DNA of 14,718 bases. It comes from an uncultured Eubacteriales bacterium. Its GTDB lineage: Bacteria; Bacillota; Clostridia; Oscillospirales; CAG-272. Location: the NCBI GenBank assembly GCA_900552255.1, contig URZF01000017.1:1-14718 (forward strand). Reading direction: 5' to 3'. Made by a program: the position numbers and the translations under genes. Positions 7,719 to 14,631 of this stretch are shown here, in pieces. The first letter of the stretch is position 1; each line of letters opens with the position of its first letter. Below the pieces are notes generated by a model, which had not been told where the DNA came from, searched no databases, and was given only the letters and a program-made list of their open reading frames with translations.

Positions 7719-10166
7719 TTATGTGCTGGTGGGGTTGATATCGACCGCGAGCGTGATTTTTCCCTGCGCTTTTTTGCCGTATCCCTTGAGCATTTCAGAG
7801 AAAAGCGCGCGCGCGTGCTTGTTATTTTTGAATTTGATGACGATTCTCATTCGGTATTTGTTTTTTACTTTGAAAACGGGCGCTTCAAACGGTCCGAAGA
7901 TGAGCAGCTTAACGTTGTCATTGCCCTCTTTTTGTCTTTCTCTCAGCTGTCCCGCGAAATCCGCGGTGAATACCCGCAGCTCGGTTTCCTCCTCCGCGGC
8001 GAAAGAGAAAACGGCGATATCGCAGAACGGCGGGAACACGAGCGCGCGGCGCACGGCGATTTCATTCTGGTAAAACGCATCGTAATCCTGCGCCGCCGAA
8101 AGCCGAATGGTTTCATTGTCGGGATTGAAGGTCTGTATAACGGCGGTGCCGCCGCCTCCGGTGCGGCCGGCGCGTCCGATGACCTGTGTGATGAGAGAGA
8201 AAGTGCGCTCGTTCGCGCGAAAATCGTCGAGGAACAGCGAATTATCCGCCGCAACGACGCCGACAAGCGCGAGCTTCGGGAAATTGTGTCCCTTGGCGAT
8301 CATTTGCGTGCCGACGAGAATATCCGCGTCGCCGCGTCCGAATGCGGCTGTGATTTCGTCCTGTGAGAAGCGTTCCTTGGTGGTATCCGCGTCCATGCGC
8401 AGCACTCTTGCGTCCGGAAGGAACGCCGCGATCTCCTCTTCGATGAGCTGTGTGCCGAAGCCGGCAAACGCGAGGTGCTCGCTTCCGCATTTCGGGCAGA
8501 AATGCGGCGCCGGTATGCTGTATCCGCAATAGTGGCAGACGAGCTTTGAACCGCGCTTTGTCTTATGATGTGTCAGGGAAACGGAGCAGTTCGGGCAGAG
8601 GAGCGTCTCTCCGCAGGCACGGCAGGAGAGCAGGCTGTTGTATCCGCGGCGGTTTAGAAACAGCATGGACTGCATGCCGTTTTCATAGGTCTCGCAAAGC
8701 AGCTCGCGCAGCGTGGAACCGATATAGCCTTCGGGACTCTCGCCATGTGCAGCGAGACGCATATCGGCGATTTTGACGGCCGGAAGCGTATCGCCGCAGT
8801 ATCGCCTGGTCAGTCTCACAAGCGTGTATTTGCCGGCTTCTGCCTCATGAAAACTTTCGACGCAGGGCGTGGCGGACGCCATCAGGAGCAGCGCGCCGTG
8901 TGCCGCGGCTCTGTGCTTTGCCACATCGCGCGCATGGTATTTCGGCGACATGTCGGATTTATAGGTATATTCCTGCTCCTCGTCGATGACGATAAGCCCG
9001 ATATCGTCAAGCGGCGCGAAGATAGCGGAGCGCGTTCCGAGCACGACGGAGACCTCGCCGCGCCGGATCCTTTTGTATGCGTCGAAGCGTTCGCCGTCGG
9101 AAAGTCCTGAGTGGATCACGGCGGCGCGCTCCCCGAAGCGGGAAACGAACACCGCGACGGTCTGTCTTGTCAGCGCGATCTCCGGGACCAGCACGATGAC
9201 GGATCTGCCGTCCGAAACCGCTTTTTCGCAGAGAGAGAGGATGACGCTGGTCTTGCCGCTTCCCGTGACACCATAGAGCAGGGCGGCATGCGGCTTTTTT
9301 TCGTCCATGAGGGATGCGAGCGTCCAAAATGCCTCCCGCTGCTCGTCCGACAGGGTGATTTCTTTGGTATCGGCCGGAATATCCTTGTAATGGTTGCGCA
9401 GGATCTCGGTTTTCGTGAGCGTGATGAGCCCTCTTTTTTCGAGCGCCTTGATGTGCGCCGGCTTGTAGCCCGCTTCGACGAGCGCCTTTGTGGGGACGCT
9501 TCCGTTCTCCGAAATTTCCGCGTAAAGGCGGCGGTAGGCCTCCGGCGTGCGCGGCTTTGTCAGAGACGCGGGATCCGCGTCCTCTTTGGGCGCTGCGATC
9601 TCCTCCGTGGCGCCGCGCGCTTCCTTGATGCGCATGTCCGCGGTGACATAGCCCTCGGACAGCAGTGTTTTGAGGGCGGGACGGACGTCTGCGCCGAATT
9701 CCTTTTCAAGCCGCGCTGCCGAGATCGGCGCATGCTGTGCGATAAAGGCGTAAATCGCCGCAGCCTTCGCGTTGAGGGAAAATTCTTCTGCCTTAGAGGC
9801 GGCGAAATAGTATTCGTCGGCGCGTTCAAACGCGCCGGCCGGGATCAGGCGGCGCACGGCATCACCGACGGTGCAGAGCGTCCGGTCGCATAAAAACCGG
9901 ACGAGCGCCATCATTTCTTCGTTTAACGCGAGCTGTTCGTTGATGGGGGAGAGCACAGGCTTGAGCCGGCTGAAATCCTCCGTTTCTCCGATGCTTGTGA
10001 CGAGCGCACAGTGCTTTTTGTTCGCACCGCCGAACGGAACCAAAACAAATTCACCGACGGTGAGCTCGGCGGTGATGTTTTCCGGGACATAATAGGTGTA
10101 TTCGATGTCGAGATGATAGGGTACGTCGAGCAGACGGACGCCGAGCGTCCTGACATACGCTTCCAT
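7719..10166 (-). CDS. priA: Primosomal replication restart helicase PriA
   Basis: PriA is a 3'-to-5' DNA helicase that recognises stalled forks and reloads the replisome. The 815 residues show an N-terminal 3'-end-binding domain (about 1-105), a winged-helix region (about 210-260), Walker A GVTGSGKT (299-306), Walker B DEEQ (395-398) and SAT (431-433). Eight zinc-binding cysteines follow (C515, C518, C524, C527, C544, C547, C557, C560), with helicase motif VI QVIGRAGRTG at 661-670. The Walker B box has Gln where DEEH is usual. Its ATG overlaps the rpoZ stop by one base (TAATG). In B. subtilis coaBC sits between these two genes, and it is absent here. Confidence 0.97.
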   Translation of the reverse strand: MEAYVRTLGVRLLDVPYHLDIEYTYYVPENITAELTVGEFVLVPFGGANKKHCALVTSIGETEDFSRLKPVLSPINEQLALNEEMMALVRFLCDRTLCTVGDAVRRLIPAGAFERADEYYFAASKAEEFSLNAKAAAIYAFIAQHAPISAARLEKEFGADVRPALKTLLSEGYVTADMRIKEARGATEEIAAPKEDADPASLTKPRTPEAYRRLYAEISENGSVPTKALVEAGYKPAHIKALEKRGLITLTKTEILRNHYKDIPADTKEITLSDEQREAFWTLASLMDEKKPHAALLYGVTGSGKTSVILSLCEKAVSDGRSVIVLVPEIALTRQTVAVFVSRFGERAAVIHSGLSDGERFDAYKRIRRGEVSVVLGTRSAIFAPLDDIGLIVIDEEQEYTYKSDMSPKYHARDVAKHRAAAHGALLLMASATPCVESFHEAEAGKYTLVRLTRRYCGDTLPAVKIADMRLAAHGESPEGYIGSTLRELLCETYENGMQSMLFLNRRGYNSLLSCRACGETLLCPNCSVSLTHHKTKRGSKLVCHYCGYSIPAPHFCPKCGSEHLAFAGFGTQLIEEEIAAFLPDARVLRMDADTTKERFSQDEITAAFGRGDADILVGTQMIAKGHNFPKLALVGVVAADNSLFLDDFRANERTFSLITQVIGRAGRTGGGGTAVIQTFNPDNETIRLSAAQDYDAFYQNEIAVRRALVFPPFCDIAVFSFAAEEETELRVFTADFAGQLRERQKEGNDNVKLLIFGPFEAPVFKVKNKYRMRIVIKFKNNKHARALFSEMLKGYGKKAQGKITLAVDINPTST

Positions 10167-10456
10167 TATTCCGTTTGTCCGTTCTCGCTCTGCTTTTCTT
10201 CCGGCAGAATGACCCGATATTCCCCATGATATAGCTTTTGCACGGCGTTTTCCACCGCTTTGTTGTCGCGGATATCGCTTGCGATCAGAGAAGCGATGCT
10301 CTTGTCGGTCTTTTTGTCTGCGATCATTTTTTCCGCTTTTTCTCTTTGCACGACATATTCATCCGTGATCAGTCTTGCGCATTTTGCAGTTGCGATGACG
10401 AGCGAATAACGATTGAATTTTCCTTTTGTGAGCTGTTCGATGGACGGTGTAATCAT
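10166..10456 (-). CDS. rpoZ: RNA polymerase omega subunit
   Basis: This 96-residue protein fits the small omega subunit, which helps assemble and stabilise RNA polymerase around beta-prime. The N-terminal region MITPSIEQL and the segment NRYSLVIATAKCAR (15-28) are typical of Firmicutes omega, and the helix after it (ITDEY) also matches. The C-terminal tail is charged and variable. The ATG follows an AAAGGGAGA site. It lies 31 bases after gmk, the usual neighbour, and ends in a one-base overlap with priA. The assignment rests on short motifs and strong gene-order support. Confidence 0.93.
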   Translation of the reverse strand: MITPSIEQLTKGKFNRYSLVIATAKCARLITDEYVVQREKAEKMIADKKTDKSIASLIASDIRDNKAVENAVQKLYHGEYRVILPEEKQSENGQTE

Positions 10457-10487
10457 AAGCTTCTCCCTTTGGCCTTATGGCGTTGAT

Positions 10488-11096
10488 TTATTGAAAGAAA
10501 TTGTCTTTGATATCGATATTGCGGAAGGTTTTGAGCGTTTCCGCTTTCAAAATGGAAAGAACGTCGCCTGCGGCTTCCTCTACGCCGTTATCGCGGTTGA
10601 CGACCGCGTAATCGTATCGGTCGAAGCATTGGAGCTCAAATCGCGCTTTTTCCATTCTCTTGGCGATGATCTCCTCCGATTCCGTTCCGCGGCCGCGGAT
10701 GCGGCGCATCAGCGTTTCGAAGTCGGGCGGGAGCACAAAAATCATCACGGCCTCCGGCATTTTTGTTTTAACCTGGAGCGCGCCCTGTACATCGATGTCG
10801 AGAATGATGTTTTTTCCGGCAGAAAGTGCGTCGTCGACGGGCTTTTTCGGCGTTCCGTAATAGTTTCCCACATATTCCGCATGTTCGAGCATTTCGCCCG
10901 CCGCGATTTTCCGTCTGAATTCTTCCTTATCGGTGAAGAAATAATGCACGCCATCGATCTCTCCAGGACGGGGCGCTCTCGTGGTTGCGGAAACGGAAAA
11001 ATCAAATTCGGCAAGCTCGCGCACACGCTTGACGATCGTGCCCTTGCCGCTGCCGGCGGGACCGGATATGATGAAAAGCAGCCCTCTTTTTTTCAT
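10488..11096 (-). CDS. gmk: Guanylate kinase (Gmk)
   Basis: Gmk is a cytosolic enzyme converting GMP and ATP to GDP and ADP, the gateway to GTP and, in many Firmicutes, a target of (p)ppGpp. The 202 residues start with P-loop GPAGSGKGT (12-20). The GMP-binding segment SATTRAPRPGE (36-46) and HYFFT (51-55) follow, and then DIDVQGA (99-105). The length is standard for the family. AAAGGAG lies seven bases before the ATG, and remA ends 17 bases upstream. Confidence 0.97.
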   Translation of the reverse strand: MKKRGLLFIISGPAGSGKGTIVKRVRELAEFDFSVSATTRAPRPGEIDGVHYFFTDKEEFRRKIAAGEMLEHAEYVGNYYGTPKKPVDDALSAGKNIILDIDVQGALQVKTKMPEAVMIFVLPPDFETLMRRIRGRGTESEEIIAKRMEKARFELQCFDRYDYAVVNRDNGVEEAAGDVLSILKAETLKTFRNIDIKDNFFQ

Positions 11097-11113
11097 TGTC
11101 GCGCTCCTTTCCG

Positions 11114-11389
11114 TCAGCCCTCGTCGTCGCTTTCTTCTTCGTCCTCCTGCTCCGCCTGACCGTTCAGACGGGTGGAGATGGTTTCCGGCTTGATTGCGGA
11201 CAGGATGATATGGTCGCTGTCCGTGAAAATGACGGATCTTGTGCGCCGTCCGCAGGAAACGTCGATCACGCGTCCTGCGTCGCGTGCGTCCTGAATGAGA
11301 CGCTTGATCGGGGCGGAATCCGGCCCTACGACCGAGATCACGCGATGGGCGGCTACCATATTTCCGTTTCCGATGCTTATAAATTTCAT
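11114..11389 (-). CDS. remA: RemA/DUF370-family DNA-binding regulator
   Basis: RemA in B. subtilis is a ring-forming DNA-binding protein that activates biofilm matrix and osmoprotection operons. This 91-residue protein keeps the conserved stretches IGNGN (6-10), [13 protein letters not shown] (25-37), GRRTRSV (47-53) and DSDHIILSA (57-65). The Arg-Arg pair in the third is the DNA-contacting region in the family. An acidic tail ([14 protein letters not shown], 78-91) extends beyond the conserved core. Its place between yicC and gmk is the same as in B. subtilis. What it regulates here cannot be told. Related proteins occur in organisms that form no biofilm. Confidence 0.92.
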   Translation of the reverse strand: MKFISIGNGNMVAAHRVISVVGPDSAPIKRLIQDARDAGRVIDVSCGRRTRSVIFTDSDHIILSAIKPETISTRLNGQAEQEDEEESDDEG

Positions 11390-11416
11390 ATGAAAAGGAT
11401 CCTCTCTTCCGCGGAA

Positions 11417-12298
11417 TTACTCGATATTCTGGATTTGTTCCCGGATTTTTTCCAGCTCGCTCTTGATTTCCACAATGATTTTCGCGATTTCCACATTGCA
11501 GGCCTTGGAGCCGATCGTGTTGGTTTCCCGGTTGATTTCTTGAAGCAGGAAGTCGAGCTTGCGCCCGACGGGCTCATCCGCCTCGATGATGGCGTCGAAA
11601 GCCTCGAAATGGGAAGCGAGCCGCACAAGCTCTTCGTCGATGGCGATTTTGTCGGCAAAGAGAGCGCATTCCGTGATCAGCCGGCTTTCATCCACCGAGA
11701 CGTCGCCGAGCAGCTGCTTGATGCGGGCTTCCAGCTTCGCGTATTGGTTTTTTACATCAGCTTCGGATAAAGGCGCGATTTTTGAGGTCAGTTCCTCGAT
11801 GCGGCGGCGCTTCGCGAGAATATCCGCTTTCATGTTGGCGCCCTCCCTCTCGCGGGAGGCGATAAACGCATCCGTCGCTTCTTCCAGCACGGGGAGCAGG
11901 TTCTGCCATTCGCGCTCCGAATCGCTGTCCGCCCGTTTGATGGCGAAAATGTCGCGGTTCGAGGCGACGGAGGTTGTCGTGATGTTTTCCGGAAGTCCGA
12001 ATTCCGTCGCGAGACGGCGCAGCGCCGCGATATAGCTTGCCGCATATGCGGTATCCAGCTCGACGGATATACCGGTTTCCTCCAAAATATCGATGGATAC
12101 GAAAATTTCTATTTTCCCGCGGGAAATTCCCCTCGATGAAAGATAGGATTTGATTTTTTCTTCCAAAAAGCCGAACAGTCTCGGCAACTTTACGGTACAG
12201 TCGAGATACCGGTTGTTGACGGATTTGATTTCCACAAGGATGTCGCGTCCGCCGACCTCTTTTTTCGACCTGCCGTATGCCGTCATGCTTTTGATCAT
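11417..12298 (-). CDS. yicC: YicC/YloC-family endoribonuclease
   Basis: Members of this family act as endoribonucleases; E. coli YicC is linked to small-RNA turnover. The 293 residues open with the family signature SMTAYGR (4-10) and EIKSVNNRYLD (23-33). The middle is a long helical region (about 140-200). The C-terminal DUF1732 part holds DEELVRLASH (221-230) and a conserved run at 246-268 including NRETNT (256-261). It is the first gene of the operon. A consensus promoter lies upstream, leaving a leader of roughly 38 bases. The ATG has a GGAAAGG site about ten bases upstream. RemA starts 27 bases after its stop. Confidence 0.95.
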   Translation of the reverse strand: MIKSMTAYGRSKKEVGGRDILVEIKSVNNRYLDCTVKLPRLFGFLEEKIKSYLSSRGISRGKIEIFVSIDILEETGISVELDTAYAASYIAALRRLATEFGLPENITTTSVASNRDIFAIKRADSDSEREWQNLLPVLEEATDAFIASREREGANMKADILAKRRRIEELTSKIAPLSEADVKNQYAKLEARIKQLLGDVSVDESRLITECALFADKIAIDEELVRLASHFEAFDAIIEADEPVGRKLDFLLQEINRETNTIGSKACNVEIAKIIVEIKSELEKIREQIQNIE

Positions 12299-12342
12299 GT
12301 GTGGCGCCTTTCCATAAGAGTATAATTATAATATTATTATAT

Positions 12343-12372
12343 ATTATAGCCCATTTTAGACAGGCTTGTCAA
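12343..12372 (-). promoter_or_regulatory. Sigma-A promoter of the yicC to rsgA operon
   Basis: Read on the minus strand, TTGACA (12372-12367) and TATAAT (12348-12343) are separated by 18 bases and both match consensus perfectly. Transcription would start near 12336 and reach yicC after about 38 bases. No other consensus promoter was spotted inside the 11.5-kb cluster. Confidence 0.85.
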
Positions 12373-12533
12373 CCGCTTTACGGGGAAAACGTCTTTTTTT
12401 TGAATAAAAGAAAAGAGCTTTCATTCTCATAGGTATGGCTTGTAAGGCTTTGTTGCAGGGATAGAAAGTCAGCCGGGGTTTTCTATTATCTTTGGCACAA
12501 CAAGATTTATAATGAAAACAAACAAAACATGGC

Positions 12534-12563
12534 TTGACAAGTAAAGTGTTTTTATGATATAAT
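12534..12563 (+). promoter_or_regulatory. Sigma-A promoter of the 12684 gene
   Basis: TTGACA (12534-12539) and TATAAT (12558-12563) lie 18 bases apart, again a perfect consensus. A start near 12570 would give an untranslated leader of about 114 bases before the TTG start codon. That is long compared with the leader of the opposing operon. Confidence 0.85.
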
Positions 12564-12596
12564 AACAATGCGGAGGGTTGATCCGATCTTTCGCGC

Positions 12597-12696
12597 GGGG
12601 ACGGCACCCATCATAAAAAACAGAAAACAGCGGTCCGGCATACCATAGCCGGTGAAAAATCGAATCAAAGGGGGAGACACCCATTGCAAAAAACGG
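12597..12696 (+). repeat. Imperfect direct repeat in the leader, second copy over the ribosome binding site
   Basis: Two similar segments share the pattern GGGGA, CACCCAT, then AAAAAAC. The first is 12597-12623 and the second 12671-12696. The second copy contains the ribosome binding site and start codon of the following gene. Between them, CCGGC (12635-12639) and GCCGG (12648-12652) can form a 5-bp stem with an 8-base loop. The repeat could be a binding site or chance similarity. Confidence 0.4.
12669..12676 (+). promoter_or_regulatory. Ribosome binding site that decides the TTG start
   Basis: AGGGGGAG lies seven bases before TTG 12684-12686. No ATG or GTG with comparable spacing is nearby, so the TTG start is the best-supported choice. 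Confidence 0.7.
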
Positions 12697-13196
12697 TACA
12701 AGTTGTCGATGAAGCCGGTATGCGGTATGAAGCGACCTGGGAGAGGCGGGCGAGAGGGCTCGTCAAAAACGGCAGGGCGCGCTTTATCGATGAGAACACG
12801 ATCTGTCTTGCGTGTCCGCCGAACAAACAAAACATAATTTCGGAGGATATGAAAATGACGAATACAGAAAACATAAAAGAAAACAAGCTTACAGCGGAAG
12901 CTGCGGCAGTAGAGGAAACGGCGCTGACCGCGAAATATTCCTTGGAATATGCGCTGGAACAGATTGGAAGGATTGCAAACGATATGTCCGTTGTCATGAA
13001 AGCGTTGGATACCATCTCCACGATGGAAAACGAGCCGACCTTGGAAAACGGCGGCTCCGCGGATGAACTCGCCAAGGCTGCTGCGGACATCGTTCGCTGC
13101 CGCGAAGTCACAAACCAAAAGCTCATTGCGTTTTATGAGAAAGTGGTGGAGGACTGCAGGCCGCGACGCGAGGATCGGCAGTCCACCGAGCTTTGA
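12684..13196 (+). CDS. Uncharacterised two-part protein with CLAC module and helical C-terminal domain
   Basis: This 170-residue soluble protein has no signal peptide or membrane segment. Residues 3-47 form a compact basic module with RRARGLVKNGRARFI (21-35) and a single CxxC (C41, C44). A low-complexity linker (about 48-82) follows, rich in Asn, Lys, Glu and Ala. The third part (84-160) is predicted by eye to be mostly helical and amphipathic and contains TNQKLIAFYEK (143-153). I recall similar hypothetical proteins in Clostridia but no assigned function. The start is TTG at 12684, chosen because AGGGGGAG lies seven bases upstream and the N-terminal module begins there. The next in-frame ATG (12720) would cut into the module. 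A consensus promoter and a terminator frame it as a single-gene unit. An internal start may give a second product. Confidence 0.85.
   Translation: MQKTVQVVDEAGMRYEATWERRARGLVKNGRARFIDENTICLACPPNKQNIISEDMKMTNTENIKENKLTAEAAAVEETALTAKYSLEYALEQIGRIANDMSVVMKALDTISTMENEPTLENGGSADELAKAAADIVRCREVTNQKLIAFYEKVVEDCRPRREDRQSTEL
12842..12857 (+). promoter_or_regulatory. Internal ribosome binding site and in-frame ATG inside the 12684 gene
   Basis: GGAGG (12842-12846) stands eight bases before ATG 12855-12857, which is codon 58 of the surrounding gene. Initiation here would give a 113-residue product consisting of the linker and helical domain without the CLAC module. The site is stronger than many true ribosome binding sites in this window. 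Confidence 0.6.
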
Positions 13197-13280
13197 ATTG
13201 CGTGCAGACGTGCACCGGGTACGGAAAGACCCTGTGTGATTCGGTCTGATTTTGCGCAGTTTATAGGAACATATAAGATA

Positions 13281-13310
13281 AAAAGCCCCGTCCTTCGACG
13301 GGGCTTTTTT
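13281..13310. terminator. Bidirectional Rho-independent terminator
   Basis: GCCCCGTC (13285-13292) pairs with GACGGGGC (13297-13304) around a CTTC loop. Six T follow on the plus strand, and a run of A lies on the left side, which reads as T on the minus strand. It lies 85 bases after the 12684 gene and about 48 bases beyond the stop of nagZ, so it can end both convergent transcripts. Confidence 0.95.
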
Positions 13311-13358
13311 CATGAAAAAATTTGGAGGAGACTGCATTTTCCATACGAACCGAGAATG

Positions 13359-14573
13359 CTACGGCAAAATTTCTCCAATCTGACGATTGAGCGCATCCAC
13401 ATCAGGGATGGCGGTCGGATCGTTTGTCAGATCATATTCTATTTTTAGGGATAGAATCCGCGATACGCTTTCATTCAGGCGTTCCTCCGAAATCCTGCCG
13501 CTTTCCACGGCGGCGCAGAGGGCGTCGTAGGCTGTTTTCAGATTCTCCGCCTCGTGGCAAATGAGCAGCAGATCGCAGCCTGCCGCGACGGCGCGGACTG
13601 CCGCCTCCCCGATGCCATAGGTTTTGGAAATCGCACCCATGGTAAGATCGTCGGTGCAGACTACGCCGTCGAAGCCCATCTCTTCCCGCAGTATTTCCGT
13701 GACGATGGTGTGGGAAAGGGTGGCGGGATTCTCCGGATCTAAACTTGTCATTAGAATATGTCCTATCATGATGGCAGGAACGCCGGTATGGATCGCTTCT
13801 CTGAAGGGAACCGCATCGGTTTGATTCCATTCTTCGCGTGTTTTGTCGATGACGGGCAGCTCCGTGTGGGAATCGGTCGCGGTGTCGCCGTGTCCGGGGA
13901 AATGCTTCCCCGCGGCGATAACGCCGGTATCCCGGAGCCCGCCGGCGACGAGCGCCGCCGCCCATGCGGCTGTCTCCGGAACACTGCTGTAGGCGCGGTT
14001 GCCGATGACGGTATTGTTCGGATTGGAGAAAACATCCATGACGGGCGCGAAATCAAGGTTGAGGCCGAATGCGGCGCATTCGGCGCCGAGGGTATTGCCA
14101 AGCCGGGTCAAAAGGGTGGGATTCAACAGGCTTCCATAGGTATAAGCAGAGGGAATATCGGTGATTTCCGGCGGCATGCGTGAGACCCTGCCGCCTTCCT
14201 CATCCACGCAGAGAATGAGCGGGATATAATCGCCGTTCAGAGCTTTTAATTGATTGGTGAGTGCTGTCAGCTGGCGGCTGTCCGACACGTTTCTGCCGAA
14301 CAGAATGATGCCTCCCACCTGATAATCCGCGACTGCCGATGTGCCGTCCGCACCTGCCTCGGTGCCGGCGATCCCCGCTACCAAGAGCTGAGCGATTTTC
14401 TGTTCCGTTGTCATTCCCGCCAGTATTTGCTCTGCCGGCGAAGGTGCGGCAGTCGTCTCCGACTCGGTTGTGCTGGAGGACGTTGTGGAAGCATCCTGCG
14501 GCTTTTTCCCGCAGGATACTGTAAAAAGCAGAGCGAGCAGCGTAAAAGCCGCTATTATTTTTTTGATTTGCAT
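13359..14573 (-). CDS. nagZ: Lipoprotein GH3 beta-N-acetylhexosaminidase (NagZ-like)
   Basis: This predicted surface lipoprotein removes terminal N-acetylglucosamine from cell-wall fragments or glycans. A signal peptide of about 20 residues ends at TVSC, with lipidated C21. A Ser/Thr-rich linker (about 28-46) follows. The GH3 barrel (about 48-380) includes DEEGGRV (124-130), DFAPVMDV (174-181), KHFPGHGDT (223-231), the Asp-x-His pair D234/H236 used as acid-base in NagZ, and TDDLTMG (307-313, nucleophile expected at D308). At 404 residues it has the single catalytic domain and lacks the C-terminal extension of the larger B. subtilis enzyme. The ATG is preceded by GGAAAGGAA. The substrate is inferred from the motifs. 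Its transcription unit is separate and converges on the 12684 gene. Confidence 0.94.
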   Translation of the reverse strand: MQIKKIIAAFTLLALLFTVSCGKKPQDASTTSSSTTESETTAAPSPAEQILAGMTTEQKIAQLLVAGIAGTEAGADGTSAVADYQVGGIILFGRNVSDSRQLTALTNQLKALNGDYIPLILCVDEEGGRVSRMPPEITDIPSAYTYGSLLNPTLLTRLGNTLGAECAAFGLNLDFAPVMDVFSNPNNTVIGNRAYSSVPETAAWAAALVAGGLRDTGVIAAGKHFPGHGDTATDSHTELPVIDKTREEWNQTDAVPFREAIHTGVPAIMIGHILMTSLDPENPATLSHTIVTEILREEMGFDGVVCTDDLTMGAISKTYGIGEAAVRAVAAGCDLLLICHEAENLKTAYDALCAAVESGRISEERLNESVSRILSLKIEYDLTNDPTAIPDVDALNRQIGEILP

Positions 14574-14617
14574 AAGAATTCCTTTCCGGCGCTCCTAACT
14601 GAAACATGCAATTTATG

Positions 14618-14631
14618 CTGTGCTTGCACAG
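14618..14631. repeat. Inverted repeat upstream of nagZ
   Basis: CTGTGC and GCACAG flank a two-base TT centre, forming a 14-base inverted repeat 45 bases before the nagZ start. A further TGTGC occurs at 14641-14645. An AT-rich TATAAG-like box (14655-14650, minus strand) lies just beyond but has no convincing -35 partner. The repeat could be an operator or a short hairpin in the leader. Confidence 0.35.

Larger units (their letters stand above)
12299..12683. other. Divergent intergenic region with two promoters
   Basis: These 385 bases hold no credible gene. They contain the minus-strand operon promoter (12343-12372), an AT-rich spacer and the plus-strand promoter (12534-12563) with its leader. 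Open frames seen here have no ribosome binding site or family resemblance. A weak inverted repeat, ATAGAAA with TTTCTAT, lies at about 12461-12487 and is of unknown meaning. Confidence 0.8.

Noticed and set aside
12461..12487. Weak hairpin ATAGAAA/TTTCTAT in the divergent region as a terminator or riboswitch
   Set aside because: The stem is only seven AT-rich pairs with a long loop. No T-run follows, and it lies upstream of both promoters.
12552..13337. Minus-strand open frame of 261 codons opposite the 12684 gene
   Set aside because: It runs through the terminator and promoter of the plus-strand gene, lacks a ribosome binding site and resembles no family. The plus-strand frame has promoter, ribosome binding site and terminator.
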